From: Deinococcus multiflagellatus
Lineage (GTDB): Bacteria > Deinococcota > Deinococci > Deinococcales > Deinococcaceae
Direction: 5' to 3'
DNA length: 64,000 nucleotides
Assembly (NCBI RefSeq): GCF_020166415.1
Contig: NZ_JAIQXV010000013.1
Span: 68,084 to 132,083 of the forward strand
The notes under the pieces were generated by a model that worked only from the letters and a program-made list of their open reading frames with translations, had not been told where the DNA came from and ran no database searches. Below are positions 25,240 through 36,029 of the stretch, piece after piece. Positions within the stretch are counted from its first letter, which is position 1. Every line of letters begins with the position of its first letter. Position numbers and translations under genes: made by a program.

Positions 25240-25767
25240 ATGACTCTCGCCCCCGGCAACGGCCCCGTTCAGATCACGCAGGAGCAGCTTCAGGCCCGCA
25301 TTCAGGAGATTGCCGCCCGAATCCGCGAGGACTACCGTGGCCTGGAACCGCACCTGATCTGCGTGCTCAACGGCGCCTTTATGTTCCACACCGATCTGGT
25401 GCGCGCCCTGAACATGCCCTGCACCATTGATTTCCTGCAGGCCAGTTCGTACGGCAACGCCAAGCAGTCCAGCGGCGAGGTGCGCATCGTCAAGGACCTC
25501 CAGTTTCCCATCAGTGACCGCCACGTCATTCTGGTGGAAGACATCGTGGACACCGGCATCACCATGAACTACCTGCTGCACTACCTGGAGGGCCGCGGCC
25601 CCAAGAGCCTCAAGATCGCCGCGCTGCTCAGCAAACCCAGCCGCCGCAAGGTAGAAATCCCCGTGGAGTACCTGGGCTTTACCATCCCCGACGCTTTTGT
25701 GTACGGCTACGGCCTGGACCGCGCCCAGTTTGACCGGAATCTGCCGTTTATCACCAGCCAGGAGTAA
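25240..25767 (+). CDS. hpt: Hpt, hypoxanthine phosphoribosyltransferase
   Basis: Purine salvage enzyme of 175 residues forming IMP or GMP from base and PRPP. ICVLNGAFMFHTDL, the FLQASSYG segment and the PRPP loop VILVEDIVDTGITMNYL are diagnostic. IPDAFVYGYGLD is the C-terminal purine-contacting region. Monocistronic, ending in a strong terminator set inside heptad arrays. Confidence 0.96.
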   Translation: MTLAPGNGPVQITQEQLQARIQEIAARIREDYRGLEPHLICVLNGAFMFHTDLVRALNMPCTIDFLQASSYGNAKQSSGEVRIVKDLQFPISDRHVILVEDIVDTGITMNYLLHYLEGRGPKSLKIAALLSKPSRRKVEIPVEYLGFTIPDAFVYGYGLDRAQFDRNLPFITSQE

Positions 25768-25770
25768 GGC

Positions 25771-25870
25771 CGTTGATGGAAGATGGGTGAAGGTTGATGG
25801 TGAAAGGGCAGAAGCGCGTTCGCCTCTGCCCCTGTTTTTTCTATCAACCATCAACGTTCAACCCTCACCG
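25771..25870 (+). repeat. Heptad arrays flanking the hpt terminator
   Basis: Left arm 25772-25803 reads GTTGATG GAAGATG GGTGAAG GTTGATG; right arm 25842-25869 reads ATCAACC ATCAACG TTCAACC CTCACC. The arms are complementary and the intrinsic terminator lies between them, giving a long compound hairpin between the convergent hpt and EEP genes. Confidence 0.75.
25806..25840 (+). terminator. Intrinsic terminator of hpt
   Basis: GGGCAGA (25806-25812) pairs with TCTGCCC (25825-25831), followed by CTGTTTTTT. Confidence 0.85.
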
Positions 25871-25874
25871 CCCC

Positions 25875-26954
25875 TCAGGGCGCCACCGTCGTCAGCATGG
25901 CAAAGTGATCGCTGATCTTGGGCTGGTCCTGGCGGATGCGGTCGGCGGTGTGGCGCAGGCCGGGTGAAAAGAAGAAGTAGTCAATGGTGCGGTCGGGGCG
26001 GCCCACGGCCGGGTCGTTGGGAAAGTGGGTGAAGAAGCGGGACTCGCCCGTGTCAATCTGCGCCTCGTTCGGGAATGCGTCGTAGGCGTCCATCAGGGGT
26101 TTCAGTTCGGTCTGGGGGTTGAAGTAGGCGCGTTCCCGCTCGCGCAGGCGGGCGTAGGCCCCGGCTGTGCCCAGCAGGTTGAAGTCGCCGCCCATGATCC
26201 AGGGGCCGGGCGTGTCGCGCAGGCGCGCCTGTACCGCCGCCACCTGCCGCTCCATGGTGTCGCAGCCCTGGGCAAAGGCGTCCAGGTGCGTCTGGTAGGC
26301 GGTCAGGGGCCGCCCGCCCGCCACCGGCAGCGTGACCCCCAGCACGGCGCGCTTGAAGTTGAACGCCACCGTCAGCGGATCGCCGCAGATGGGCGGCAGG
26401 GCGTACCGGGTGGCCGTGTCCAGGCGGTAACGGCTGAGGGTCACCAGACTCAGGCCCACCTTGCCCATGATCTTCGGGTGCGGCACGAACGCCGCGCGGT
26501 GGTAGTAGGCGCTGGCGGCACAGGGATAGGCCCCACCCAGGCGCGCCTGCAGCTGCGCCAGCTGGTCGGCGTAGTCCGTGCGCTTGCTGCCCCGGTCCAC
26601 CTCTTGCAGCAGGATCAGGTCGGGGTTTTCTGCCTGGATCACGGCCGTGACCTCGTTCAGCGTGCGGGCCAGACTGTCGGGGGTGGGGCGGGTGTCGGGG
26701 CCATCACCGGCCAGGGTGTCGTAGAAGAACACGTACCCGCGTCCGGCGAGGTACTGCACGTTCCAGCTCAGGACCTTCACGGGCTGCCCGACCTTTAGGG
26801 TGGGCGTGCCCGCCGGGCAGGTCAGTTCGGCGGCCTGCACGGAACGGGGGTGATCGGTCAGGGCATAGACCAGCCCGGCCAGGGCCAGCCCCAGCAGCCC
26901 CAGGCCCAGCAAAACGCGCGGCCACCACCGCGCCCGGCGAGAAGAACGTTGCAT
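25875..26954 (-). CDS. Membrane-anchored endonuclease/exonuclease/phosphatase-fold protein
   Basis: 359 residues. One N-terminal membrane segment (about 13-31, VLLGLGLLGLALAGLVYAL) anchors an extracytoplasmic EEP domain. Catalytic residues are visible in KVLSWNVQYL (Asn), LILLQEVDRGS (Glu), YQTHLDAF (His), MGGDFNLLG (Asp/Asn) and ISDHFAML (His). The family includes nucleases, sphingomyelinases and inositol phosphatases, so the substrate is open. ATG 26954 is chosen over an upstream in-frame start because a TACACT -10 lies 9 nt before it. Confidence 0.85.
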   Translation of the reverse strand: MQRSSRRARWWPRVLLGLGLLGLALAGLVYALTDHPRSVQAAELTCPAGTPTLKVGQPVKVLSWNVQYLAGRGYVFFYDTLAGDGPDTRPTPDSLARTLNEVTAVIQAENPDLILLQEVDRGSKRTDYADQLAQLQARLGGAYPCAASAYYHRAAFVPHPKIMGKVGLSLVTLSRYRLDTATRYALPPICGDPLTVAFNFKRAVLGVTLPVAGGRPLTAYQTHLDAFAQGCDTMERQVAAVQARLRDTPGPWIMGGDFNLLGTAGAYARLRERERAYFNPQTELKPLMDAYDAFPNEAQIDTGESRFFTHFPNDPAVGRPDRTIDYFFFSPGLRHTADRIRQDQPKISDHFAMLTTVAP

Positions 26955-26963
26955 GTGAGGCGC

Positions 26964-26969
26964 AGTGTA
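26964..26969 (-). promoter_or_regulatory. -10 element of the EEP gene
   Basis: TACACT on the minus strand, 9 nt before ATG 26954. Confidence 0.55.
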
Positions 26970-27053
26970 GCCAGAAGGGGGGCCGCCCGCCACGCGGCCT
27001 TCTCCCATGCTGGTCCACGCCAGCTGGCCTGCGCCCGGTTCCCCTGTGTCAGC

Positions 27054-27232
27054 TCAGACGGCTTCCAAAGAATGCCGGACCGCGTGAGGGACTGTTCCGA
27101 CCGGAGGGACCCGCGGAGGAGCGGAGCAGCGAAGGAACGAACATGGGGTTCCGGGCAGTGGGCGGGAAGAGTGCCGCAGGCGGGGACCCTCCGGTTCTGT
27201 CCTGCATGGAACGGACCTGTCCGGCCGTATCA
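27054..27232 (-). repeat. MITE-like element, family B copy 3 (inverted)
   Basis: 179 bp in the opposite orientation to copies 1 and 2. Ends are TCAGACGGCTT and CCGTATCA. GACCGGAGGGACCCGCGGAG is the complement of the shared core. The right end supplies the TGA stop (27230-27232, minus strand) of the next gene. The hairpin end is at the left and is eroded. Confidence 0.7.
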
Positions 27233-28447
27233 GTCGTCGTGGGGGGGCGGGGCGTCGGGGTCGCAGTAGTCCAGCTGGGCCGGGCGGAAGTCACCCAGCA
27301 CCACCTCGCGCTTGAAGGGATAGCCCACCCGCACGCCCTCGGCGGCGCATTCGATGGTGAAGCGCTGCTTGGGCGGCACCGGGGTGGCCCCGATCACCAC
27401 GGGGCGCACCGCCTCGTAGATGGCGGCCCAGGGTGTGCAGAAGTAGTGGCCCACCCGGGGGCCGCTGGCATAGTGCGCGTACCGCACGTCGCCGCGTTTC
27501 ATGGCCGCCTGGATGTCCTGCCACAGCCCCACGCTCTCGCGGGGGTTGGGGTCCAGGGCCCACATCTCGGCAATCACCTGCCCGGCGCGGGTGTCCCGGC
27601 GCAGGTGCGGCGCGGCCGAAGGATCGGTCATGATCCAGGGATCGAACCCGGGCTCGCCCGGCAGGGCCACCGGGACCACGTTGGGCTGGGCCGGGGTCTG
27701 GCGCAGGCTGCGCTGCTGGTCCAGCAGGGCCGGGTAGCTGATGAGCTGACCCACGCGGTACAGCTCTTCCACCGCCGCCTTGGCGTGTTCCTCGATCTGC
27801 TCGTGCAGCGCCTGACTGGCGCCCGGGGTGTACATGCGCGCGGCGTAGTCGCCCTTACTCAGGGCCTGGGCCACCTGCCCGCGTAGGCGCGCCAGTTTCT
27901 GGGCGTCGGCCTCGGGCGTGGCTTTTTCCAGCTCGTGCATCACGGCCTCGGCGTGCAGGCGCATGGCCTGAAGGGCGGCCATCATGGCGTCCAGGTGCGG
28001 GCGCGGGCAGGGCTCCACGGGCGACCACGCTGGCAGCGGCGCCGGCAGGGTGCCCGCCGGCAACGAAAAGCCCGGGTCGTGGGCGGCCTGACTGGCGTAG
28101 GCCAGCCAGCGCTGCACCTGTTCGTAGTAGCCCTGCACCTGCCCGAAGGTCACGGGGGGCACGAACCCCACGGTGCCGGGGTCGGCGGTTTCATCGGCCT
28201 GCAGCATGCGGTCGCCTAGGGTTTGCAGGGCAAAGGCGTTCCAGATGCTGGCCAGCTCCAGGCCCACCGGCTTGGCCATAGCAAAGGGGCTGACCCCGGC
28301 TGCCGCCAGCTCAAAGCGGCGCCGCTCCGCCGCGTCCAGCAGCTCGTGCACGGTGGCCCCGGCGCGGCGGTAGGCATAGAGGGTTTCGGCGTTCTGCTCA
28401 CCGCGCAAGGTGGCCCGCACGCGGGTCCAGACATCAGGTCGTTCCAT
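27230..28447 (-). CDS. Hypothetical protein, 405 aa
   Basis: No recognised family. The protein is soluble, without signal peptide or membrane segments, and has an alpha-helical middle region rich in Ala and Gln (MMAALQAMRLHAEAVMHELEKATPEADAQ), suggesting helical bundles, then a Pro-rich and beta-rich C-terminal third (GHYFCTPWAAIYEAVRPVVIG). ATG 28447 is leaderless by its -10. The stop is within a family B terminal repeat, so the last residues PDAPPPHDD may be recent. Divergent from 28545. Confidence 0.75.
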   Translation of the reverse strand: MERPDVWTRVRATLRGEQNAETLYAYRRAGATVHELLDAAERRRFELAAAGVSPFAMAKPVGLELASIWNAFALQTLGDRMLQADETADPGTVGFVPPVTFGQVQGYYEQVQRWLAYASQAAHDPGFSLPAGTLPAPLPAWSPVEPCPRPHLDAMMAALQAMRLHAEAVMHELEKATPEADAQKLARLRGQVAQALSKGDYAARMYTPGASQALHEQIEEHAKAAVEELYRVGQLISYPALLDQQRSLRQTPAQPNVVPVALPGEPGFDPWIMTDPSAAPHLRRDTRAGQVIAEMWALDPNPRESVGLWQDIQAAMKRGDVRYAHYASGPRVGHYFCTPWAAIYEAVRPVVIGATPVPPKQRFTIECAAEGVRVGYPFKREVVLGDFRPAQLDYCDPDAPPPHDD

Positions 28448-28453
28448 CTCTTT

Positions 28454-28459
28454 ACAGTA
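28454..28459 (-). promoter_or_regulatory. -10 element, leaderless 405-aa protein gene
   Basis: TACTGT on the minus strand, 6 nt before ATG 28447. Confidence 0.6.
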
Positions 28460-28532
28460 CCGGGGGCCATACGCCTTGGTTCCCACATCTGCCGGGAGCG
28501 CCTGGCCCTGGGGCCCCGGCCCGGCGGTGGGC

Positions 28533-28538
28533 TAGGCT
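28533..28538 (+). promoter_or_regulatory. -10 element, leaderless gene at 28545
   Basis: TAGGCT, 6 nt before ATG 28545. Confidence 0.6.
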
Positions 28539-28544
28539 GCCACC

Positions 28545-28961
28545 ATGCCGCGTGTGTTGCCCGCCCTGGTGGCCCTGCTTCTCGTGTGTGCCGGCGCCGT
28601 GTGGTGGGCGTCGGGGGCCCGCTGGCGCGGCGCCCTGTACTGCTTCGAGCAGCCCGGGCAGGTGTGGGGTGTGGCCCCCATGCCTGCCGGCGCCACCCCC
28701 ACCTGCCCCGAATCGCGCAGCGTGCGCGCCGAGGTCCGCGCCGGGCAAACCCGCCTGGAGCAGTACCTGTTCTCCGACTGGCAGCCCGAGGCGGTGCTGA
28801 AGCGCCTGGAAGACGCTGGCTTTGCCCGCCTGACCACCCGCCCCGACGACGGCGTGCAGCTGGAAGTGGTCCTGACACGGGGGCAGGAACGCGTGCTGTA
28901 CATCGCGGAACACCGGGGCGCCGGCACCCTGGTCCATGTGGGCAGTACGCCAGTTCGCTAG
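28545..28961 (+). CDS. Small exported or membrane-anchored protein, unknown
   Basis: 138 residues. Residues 4-22 (VLPALVALLLVCAGAVWWA) form a signal peptide or anchor. The rest is a single domain with two Cys (YCFEQPGQ and TCPESR) that could form a disulfide outside the membrane. No family recognised. Leaderless promoter. Confidence 0.7.
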   Translation: MPRVLPALVALLLVCAGAVWWASGARWRGALYCFEQPGQVWGVAPMPAGATPTCPESRSVRAEVRAGQTRLEQYLFSDWQPEAVLKRLEDAGFARLTTRPDDGVQLEVVLTRGQERVLYIAEHRGAGTLVHVGSTPVR

Positions 28962-28983
28962 CGCGGCCCCCACGCTCATGCGC

Positions 28984-28989
28984 TACACT
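28984..28989 (+). promoter_or_regulatory. -10 element of the leuS attenuator transcript
   Basis: TACACT, 6 nt before ATG 28996 of the leader peptide. Confidence 0.65.
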
Positions 28990-28995
28990 GCCCCC

Positions 28996-29037
28996 ATGAT
29001 CCGCTCTGCGCTTACCACCCGGGGACGCCTCGACTAG
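28996..29037 (+). CDS. leuS leader peptide (13 aa)
   Basis: ATG ATC CGC TCT GCG CTT ACC ACC CGG GGA CGC CTC GAC TAG encodes MIRSALTTRGRLD. Its two Leu codons are CTT, uncommon in this GC-rich genome, and CTC. The 3' part (GGGGACGCCTCGA) is one arm of the antiterminator. The ATG is at the predicted transcription start, so ribosomes load directly on the nascent RNA. Confidence 0.6.
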   Translation: MIRSALTTRGRLD

Positions 29038-29088
29038 CCCAGCCGCTATGTTCGAGCGTCCCCGGTTGCGTGCCGGGGCGCTTTTTTT
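29021..29088 (+). promoter_or_regulatory. Transcription attenuator upstream of leuS
   Basis: Two mutually exclusive hairpins are visible. GGGGACG-C-CTCGA (29021-29033) pairs with TCGAGCGTCCCC (29052-29063). Alternatively GCG-CCCCGG (29056-29065) pairs with CCGGGGCGC (29073-29081), followed directly by seven T residues, giving an intrinsic terminator. The shared segment CGTCCCC makes them compete. Because the leader peptide covers the 5' arm, ribosome position should decide the outcome; charged Leu-tRNA is the obvious signal since leuS is next. Confidence 0.75.
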
Positions 29089-29098
29089 GTTGAGGGGG

Positions 29099-29172
29099 GA
29101 TGGTTGAAGGTTGATGGACAACCCCATGCGCCCGCGCCCTTCTCCATCAACGATCACCCTTCTCCGTTCAAC
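29099..29172 (+). repeat. Heptad arrays between attenuator and leuS
   Basis: GATGGTTGAAGGTTGATGG (29100-29117 region) and the inverted CCATCAA CGATCAC CCTTCTC CGTTCAA (29143-29170) share unit words with the hpt arrays. They precede the leuS ribosome-binding site. Confidence 0.7.
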
Positions 29173-29190
29173 CTCCCAAGGAGCCATGCC

Positions 29191-31665
<2,475 letters not shown>

Positions 31666-31676
31666 CCTCTGTCAGT

Positions 31677-31710
31677 TTGGCCCCCATCCCAGCGCCGGGG
31701 TGGGGGCCAA
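31677..31710 (+). terminator. Hairpin after leuS
   Basis: TTGGCCCCCA pairs with TGGGGGCCAA, extended by CCC/GGG, 11 nt after the stop. No T run follows, so termination strength is uncertain. Confidence 0.65.
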
Positions 31711-31843
31711 GCTCATCAATAACGCGCCGTTAACTCTGTGCCTGTCATGCTGCGCGCGTACGAAGGCTGCCGGCGGCGTTCGTATGCACACCGAGCATGC
31801 TCTTCCGCGTTTCCTCTTCCGTCTTTTCCCCACAGGAGCAGCC

Positions 31844-32245
31844 ATGTCGGACTATCCCATCTGCAATTTCACAGGTGCATGCGGCGAAGCCAAGGACAAC
31901 CCCAACGTCGTTCAATCTGACCGGGGCATGCAGCCCAATGAGCGGGCCGCCATCAACGGCAACACCGACCTCAGCACCTGTATGCGCGCCAACGACAATG
32001 GTCAGGTGTACGGCATCACCCTCACCGGATCGCCGGGCATTTACGACTATGTGGTCAATGTGGACGCTCAGGGCCCCAGCGGCGCGTTCAGCGGCAGCAT
32101 GTATCTGGCGTTCACCGACGCCTCGGGCGACACCTATTACCTGGGCATCTACAGCAGCACCCGTTCCGTCCATACCGTGCGCTACAACAGCGACAAGCCG
32201 GCCATCGTGAAGATGTGGTGGTGCGACAAGAGCTTCACGGTCTAA
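31844..32245 (+). CDS. Small beta-rich protein, unknown
   Basis: 133 residues, no signal peptide. Alternating strands (YGITLTGSPGIYDYVVNVDAQ, SGSMYLAFTDASGDTYYLGIY) and a terminal AIVKMWWCDKSFTV suggest a jelly-roll or lectin-like beta sandwich; a loose resemblance to PUD-type (daf-2 regulated) domains is noted but not claimed. Cys residues in ICNFTGACGEA and WWC. ATG 31844 follows AGGAGCAGCC. The TAA stop lies in a partial family B element and is followed by a perfect terminator. Confidence 0.7.
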   Translation: MSDYPICNFTGACGEAKDNPNVVQSDRGMQPNERAAINGNTDLSTCMRANDNGQVYGITLTGSPGIYDYVVNVDAQGPSGAFSGSMYLAFTDASGDTYYLGIYSSTRSVHTVRYNSDKPAIVKMWWCDKSFTV

Positions 32246-32306
32246 GACGACTGCCAACAAATGCCGTCACGTATGACGGCATTTTTTCGACCAGCAGGGC
32301 CCGCAG
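32243..32306 (+). repeat. Partial family B element (terminator end only)
   Basis: TAAGACGACTGCC then ATGCCGTCACGTATGACGGCAT aligns with the complement of the right end of copy 2 (TGATACGACTTCC then the same style of hairpin), continuing through TTTTCGACC and the beginning of the core. The gene stop TAA occupies the position of TGA in the terminal repeat. Confidence 0.6.
32261..32287 (+). terminator. Intrinsic terminator after the 133-aa gene
   Basis: ATGCCGTCA-CGTA-TGACGGCAT is a perfect 9-bp stem with a 4-nt loop followed by TTTTTT. Confidence 0.9.
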
Positions 32307-32453
32307 AGGGGTGTCAGCGGGTCAAGCGTTCCAGAGTACCTTTTCATAACTACCGCCCTGCACCGCTGGAAAACGGGCCGCACCAGTGTTCACACCGCAG
32401 GGAGGGCCGGGCCACATGGCGGCACCACCTCTTCGTCAGTTGGCCGTTCAGTA

Positions 32454-32574
32454 GAGCCGTTGCCATCAAGAGGATGTTGGTTCTCGACCCTCTCCCCCCT
32501 TGGGACTCGAAGAGCGGCGCCGCAGCGAGGGCCTCGCGCCGCGAGGGGTGAGGGGGTTCTATGGTCAACCGCTC
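32454..32574 (+). repeat. MITE-like element, family A copy 2
   Basis: 121 bp matching 6729-6850. Terminal repeats GAGCCGTTGCCAT and, complemented, GAGCGGTTGACCAT. The region 32307-32685 otherwise holds no gene that can be supported. Confidence 0.75.
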
Positions 32575-32685
32575 TCGAGGCGCAGCCGGTATCCCCCGGC
32601 TCCTCCACCGACATGTCCACTGGAGCCAGCCTTCACTCCAGAACCCGGAGCGGCAAATGCCGCCTCCAACAAGCGCCGCCTTCTC

Positions 32686-32691
32686 TATCCT
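32686..32691 (+). promoter_or_regulatory. -10 element, leaderless lipoprotein gene
   Basis: TATCCT, 6 nt before ATG 32698; this decides the start over a longer upstream frame running through the repeat. Confidence 0.65.
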
Positions 32692-32697
32692 GCGGCC

Positions 32698-33162
32698 ATG
32701 CGTCTTCTGGTTGGTCTTCTTGTTCTCGGGGCTCTGAGCGCCTGTGGTGTGCGTGAAACCGTGGTGGTTCCCAGCGATCCCTGGGTGCTGCACGGCACCT
32801 TCGAGGGCACGGCGCAGGCCACTGCGTCACAGCCTGCCGAGCCGCTGCGTCTTGTCACCGCAGCAACCTACACAGACGAGCAGACGTACGCGCTGTCCGG
32901 CACCCTGACCTTGCGCGGCGAGCAGTACAGCGTGAGCGGCAAGGGGACTGCAGGCAAGAACCAGATCTTCAAGCTGCAGACCACCCCACTGCCATCCAGC
33001 CCAACATGGCGCCTTGAGTTCTCCAAAGGGGGGGTCGTGATGGGCGAGGTGTACGGTGACCGTTCTAACACGACTGGCGCGCACGGGGGCCTGCTTTACT
33101 GGAAGGATCAGTCAAAGGGGACCCTCGCCTTTGTGATGACCCGGCTGACCCCTGAGCCCTGA
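32698..33162 (+). CDS. Lipoprotein, unknown
   Basis: 154 residues. Signal peptide with lipobox LGALSAC (Cys near residue 16), so lipid-anchored. The mature part is one small beta-rich domain (YALSGTLTLRGEQYSVSGKG, GVVMGEVYGDRSN). No family recognised. The 3' end overlaps by 55 bp the convergent gene at 33108-33476. Confidence 0.75.
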   Translation: MRLLVGLLVLGALSACGVRETVVVPSDPWVLHGTFEGTAQATASQPAEPLRLVTAATYTDEQTYALSGTLTLRGEQYSVSGKGTAGKNQIFKLQTTPLPSSPTWRLEFSKGGVVMGEVYGDRSNTTGAHGGLLYWKDQSKGTLAFVMTRLTPEP

Positions 33163-33476
33163 GCCTCGGCGGCCTGGGATACCTCGCGCGCTGACCCTCC
33201 GCCACCAGACTCTTGCCGCGCCTCCTCATGGCAGGGCTCGATGAATTCGGCATCCAACCAGTATTCGGCGGCGTCTGCATCTTCTCCAGCGGCCAGCAAC
33301 TGGGGCTGCCAGATGGACCAGACCCCCGCGCGGGTCTCGGGGTGGCAGCCCAGGTAGTCGGCCAGGGCGGCGCGCGTTTCGGGAATGGGACCCTGGGCCT
33401 CAGGGTTGCGGTCGGCGTGGTAGGCGGCGTCCAGCAGGTCCGCGATTTCCACCAGGGTCAGGGCGTCGGGGCGCAT
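33108..33476 (-). CDS. Hypothetical protein, 122 aa
   Basis: Acidic protein (LVEIADLLDAAYHADRN, EDADAAEYWLDAEFIE) without membrane segments, probably helical. The C-terminal about 30 residues (SGGGGSAREVSQAAEAQGSG) are low-complexity and overlap the end of the lipoprotein gene, so the true end may have been extended. Leaderless start. Confidence 0.65.
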   Translation of the reverse strand: MRPDALTLVEIADLLDAAYHADRNPEAQGPIPETRAALADYLGCHPETRAGVWSIWQPQLLAAGEDADAAEYWLDAEFIEPCHEEARQESGGGGSAREVSQAAEAQGSGVSRVITKARVPFD

Positions 33477-33481
33477 GGCCC

Positions 33482-33487
33482 AGGGTA
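33482..33487 (-). promoter_or_regulatory. -10 element, leaderless 122-aa protein gene
   Basis: TACCCT on the minus strand, 5 nt before ATG 33476. Confidence 0.55.
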
Positions 33488-33540
33488 CGACAGCGCGCTG
33501 CGGTCAGGGGACAGCGGCCCACGTGCGCCAACCCACAGGG

Positions 33541-33573
33541 GAGGGACGGTGCCTGAAGCGCGCACCGTCCCTC
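33541..33573. terminator. Perfect 12-bp hairpin after spo0M
   Basis: GAGGGACGGTGC (33541-33552) and GCACCGTCCCTC (33562-33573) are exact complements with a 9-nt loop, 20 nt downstream of the minus-strand Spo0M stop. No T tract. Confidence 0.6.
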
Positions 33574-33592
33574 TCCCCCATTCCCTCCTGGG

Positions 33593-34327
33593 TTACATCA
33601 GGCTGCGGATTCGCGCCTCCAGTTCTCGGGCCACGGCGTCCACACCGGCATTCAGGGTCTGGGCACTCAGGTGCCAGCGCCCCTTCTGCTCGAACTCGCT
33701 GGTAAACAGGCTGGCCATCCCGGTGGCGCGGCGATCCACCTCCAGAATCACGTCCAGGCCGCCGCCCTGCGGGAAGAGCATCATCTCGATCTCGGCAATC
33801 TTGTACTGCCCGTAGGGCGGGCGGAAGCTGATTTCCTGGGCAATGCGGCCGTGGTGGTATTCCACCTCACTGCCCGAAATCTGAAACCCCAGCTGCTGGG
33901 CGGCCTGGAACAGCACCTCCATCTCGCGGCTGGGCAGCACCTGCAGCTGGTCCTGGTCGCCGGGGTCGGCGGCGCCGGCAATATCGGCGTCGGTGGCCAG
34001 CCAGACGCGGGTGCCGCTGAGGGTCAGCGGGGTGCCGGGGGCCACCGGAATGCTGAAGGGGAACTCGCGGCGCTCACCGGCGCGCAAGTCGAACCCCGGA
34101 ATTACCGGCACCTTGCTCAGCTGGTGGTGCACGTAGGTGTCGTCGGCCTTGTACATGGTGGCCAGCCCCAGGTTGATGCGCTCAATGCGCTGCTCCACGC
34201 CGCCGCCCTGCACCACCACAACGCCACTAACGCTCTCGCCAATGCGCACGGTGGGGTTGTGCACCTGGGCGTCCACCTTGGCCCCCCCCACGCCGACTGC
34301 AGCCATCATTCGTTTCAAGAATCCCAT
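33593..34327 (-). CDS. Spo0M (SpoOM) family protein
   Basis: Arrestin-like beta-sandwich protein of 244 residues. GFLKRMMAAVGVGGAKVDAQV is the typical N terminus, and IPVAPGTPLTLSGTRVWLATDADIAGAADPGDQD matches the family core. In Bacillus Spo0M modulates sporulation and the cytoskeleton; in non-sporulating bacteria its role is unclear. ATG 34327 fits the family start, but the only -10 seen points to an in-frame ATG at 34375, which would add 16 residues (MFSWELFERRRRTGGR). Confidence 0.87.
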   Translation of the reverse strand: MGFLKRMMAAVGVGGAKVDAQVHNPTVRIGESVSGVVVVQGGGVEQRIERINLGLATMYKADDTYVHHQLSKVPVIPGFDLRAGERREFPFSIPVAPGTPLTLSGTRVWLATDADIAGAADPGDQDQLQVLPSREMEVLFQAAQQLGFQISGSEVEYHHGRIAQEISFRPPYGQYKIAEIEMMLFPQGGGLDVILEVDRRATGMASLFTSEFEQKGRWHLSAQTLNAGVDAVARELEARIRSLM

Positions 34328-34384
34328 ACGACCCCCTGTACGCCTGCGGCGCTCGAAAAGTTCCCAGGAGAACATTTGAGCTTC

Positions 34385-34390
34385 AGTCTA
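34385..34390 (-). promoter_or_regulatory. -10 element of spo0M
   Basis: TAGACT on the minus strand, 9 nt before the in-frame ATG 34375 and 57 nt before ATG 34327. Confidence 0.5.
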
Positions 34391-35167
34391 AACTTTTTTG
34401 GCACTGCGGCTGGGCTTGGCCGGGGCCAGGTGCCCGGCGGCCATCATGGCGGCCCCCACGATGCCGGCCTCGTTCAGCAGTTGCGCGGGCACCACCCGGC
34501 TGCGTTCCAGCTTCAGGTGCGGCTGCCATTTCTCGGCCTTTTTGCTAATGCCGCCGCCAATAATGAACAGTTCAGGGCTGAACAGCAGTTCCAGGTGCTG
34601 CAGGTAGGTGCAGGCGCGCTTGCTCCACTGCTTCCAGTTCAGGTCGTCGCGCTCGCGGGCGCGGTCCGACGCCCAGGTCTCGGCGTGCTTGTCGCGCAGC
34701 CACAGGTGGCCCAGTTCGGTGTTGGGCACCAGCACGCCGTCATGGATCAGGGCGCTGCCAATGCCGGTGCCAAAGGTCAGCACCAGCACGGTGCCGCTCT
34801 GGTCCACCCCGGCCCCGAAGCGCGCCTCGGCCAGCCCGGCGGCGTCGGCGTCGTTGATCAGAAAGACGTCGTGGCCGGTGGCCTCGGTGAACAGGGCGTC
34901 GGCGTTCAGGCCAATCCAGTCTTTGTGCACGTTGGCCGCCGACAGGGTATGGCCGCGCTGCACGATGCCGGGGAAGGTCACGCCCACGGGCCCCGGCAGG
35001 CCAAAGTGGGCCACCAGTTCGGCCACCACGGCTTTGACGTCGTCTGGCGCGGCGCCTTCGGGGGTGGGAATGCGGCGGCGCTCGGCCACCAACTGCCCCG
35101 TGGCCGTATCCACGGGCGCGCCTTTGATGCCACTGCCACCAATGTCGATGCCCAGAATCACGGTCAT
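34388..35167 (-). CDS. ppgK: PPGK, polyphosphate glucokinase
   Basis: ROK-type kinase of 259 residues that phosphorylates glucose from polyphosphate or [20 protein letters not shown] (phosphate 1), [24 protein letters not shown] (catalytic Asp region) and [12 protein letters not shown] (phosphate 2) are all typical of PPGK rather than generic glucokinase. The Lys-rich C-terminal tail SRSAKKV is common in polyphosphate-binding forms. Its 3' end overlaps the spo0M -10. Confidence 0.92.
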   Translation of the reverse strand: MTVILGIDIGGSGIKGAPVDTATGQLVAERRRIPTPEGAAPDDVKAVVAELVAHFGLPGPVGVTFPGIVQRGHTLSAANVHKDWIGLNADALFTEATGHDVFLINDADAAGLAEARFGAGVDQSGTVLVLTFGTGIGSALIHDGVLVPNTELGHLWLRDKHAETWASDRARERDDLNWKQWSKRACTYLQHLELLFSPELFIIGGGISKKAEKWQPHLKLERSRVVPAQLLNEAGIVGAAMMAAGHLAPAKPSRSAKKV

Positions 35168-35176
35168 ATACGGCAC

Positions 35177-35182
35177 AGCGTA
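35177..35182 (-). promoter_or_regulatory. -10 element of ppgK
   Basis: TACGCT on the minus strand, 9 nt before ATG 35167. Confidence 0.5.
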
Positions 35183-35213
35183 CCAGAGCTGCCTTGGGCG
35201 CCCTTTCCCGGAA

Positions 35214-35227
35214 CCTGTTTGAACAGG
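35214..35227. promoter_or_regulatory. Operator-like palindrome upstream of the TetR gene
   Basis: CCTGTTTGAACAGG is a 6-bp inverted repeat with a 2-bp centre between ppgK and the divergent TetR gene; TTTGAAC is repeated at 35233-35240 (TTTTGAAC). A likely autoregulatory site. Confidence 0.5.
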
Positions 35228-35250
35228 GTGCAATTTTGAACCCGGCACGC

Positions 35251-35256
35251 TATACC
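35251..35256 (+). promoter_or_regulatory. -10-like element of the TetR gene
   Basis: TATACC (next base T), 10 nt before ATG 35267. Confidence 0.45.
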
Positions 35257-35266
35257 TTGGGGAATC

Positions 35267-35881
<615 letters not shown>

Positions 35882-35920
35882 GGCCAACCGCCCCCGCGCC
35901 CGGGGCATAGGCACAGTCAA

Positions 35921-35956
35921 GGCGCGGCTTGTGGACTTTCTCACGCAAGCCGCGCC
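35921..35956 (+). terminator. Hairpin terminator after the TetR gene
   Basis: GGCGCGGCTTG (35921-35931) pairs with CAAGCCGCGCC (35946-35956), 39 nt after the stop, followed by CTTC. Confidence 0.6.
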
Positions 35957-36017
35957 CTTCTGCACGGCGTCCGACCACACCGTGCCCTGGGCCTTCGGCG
36001 GCGCCGGACGGGGGGAG

Positions 36018-36023
36018 TACACT
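36018..36023 (+). promoter_or_regulatory. -10 element upstream of 2PGK mini-ORF
   Basis: TACACT, 6 nt before GTG 36030 of the mini-ORF. Confidence 0.6.
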
Positions 36024-36029
36024 GCCCGG

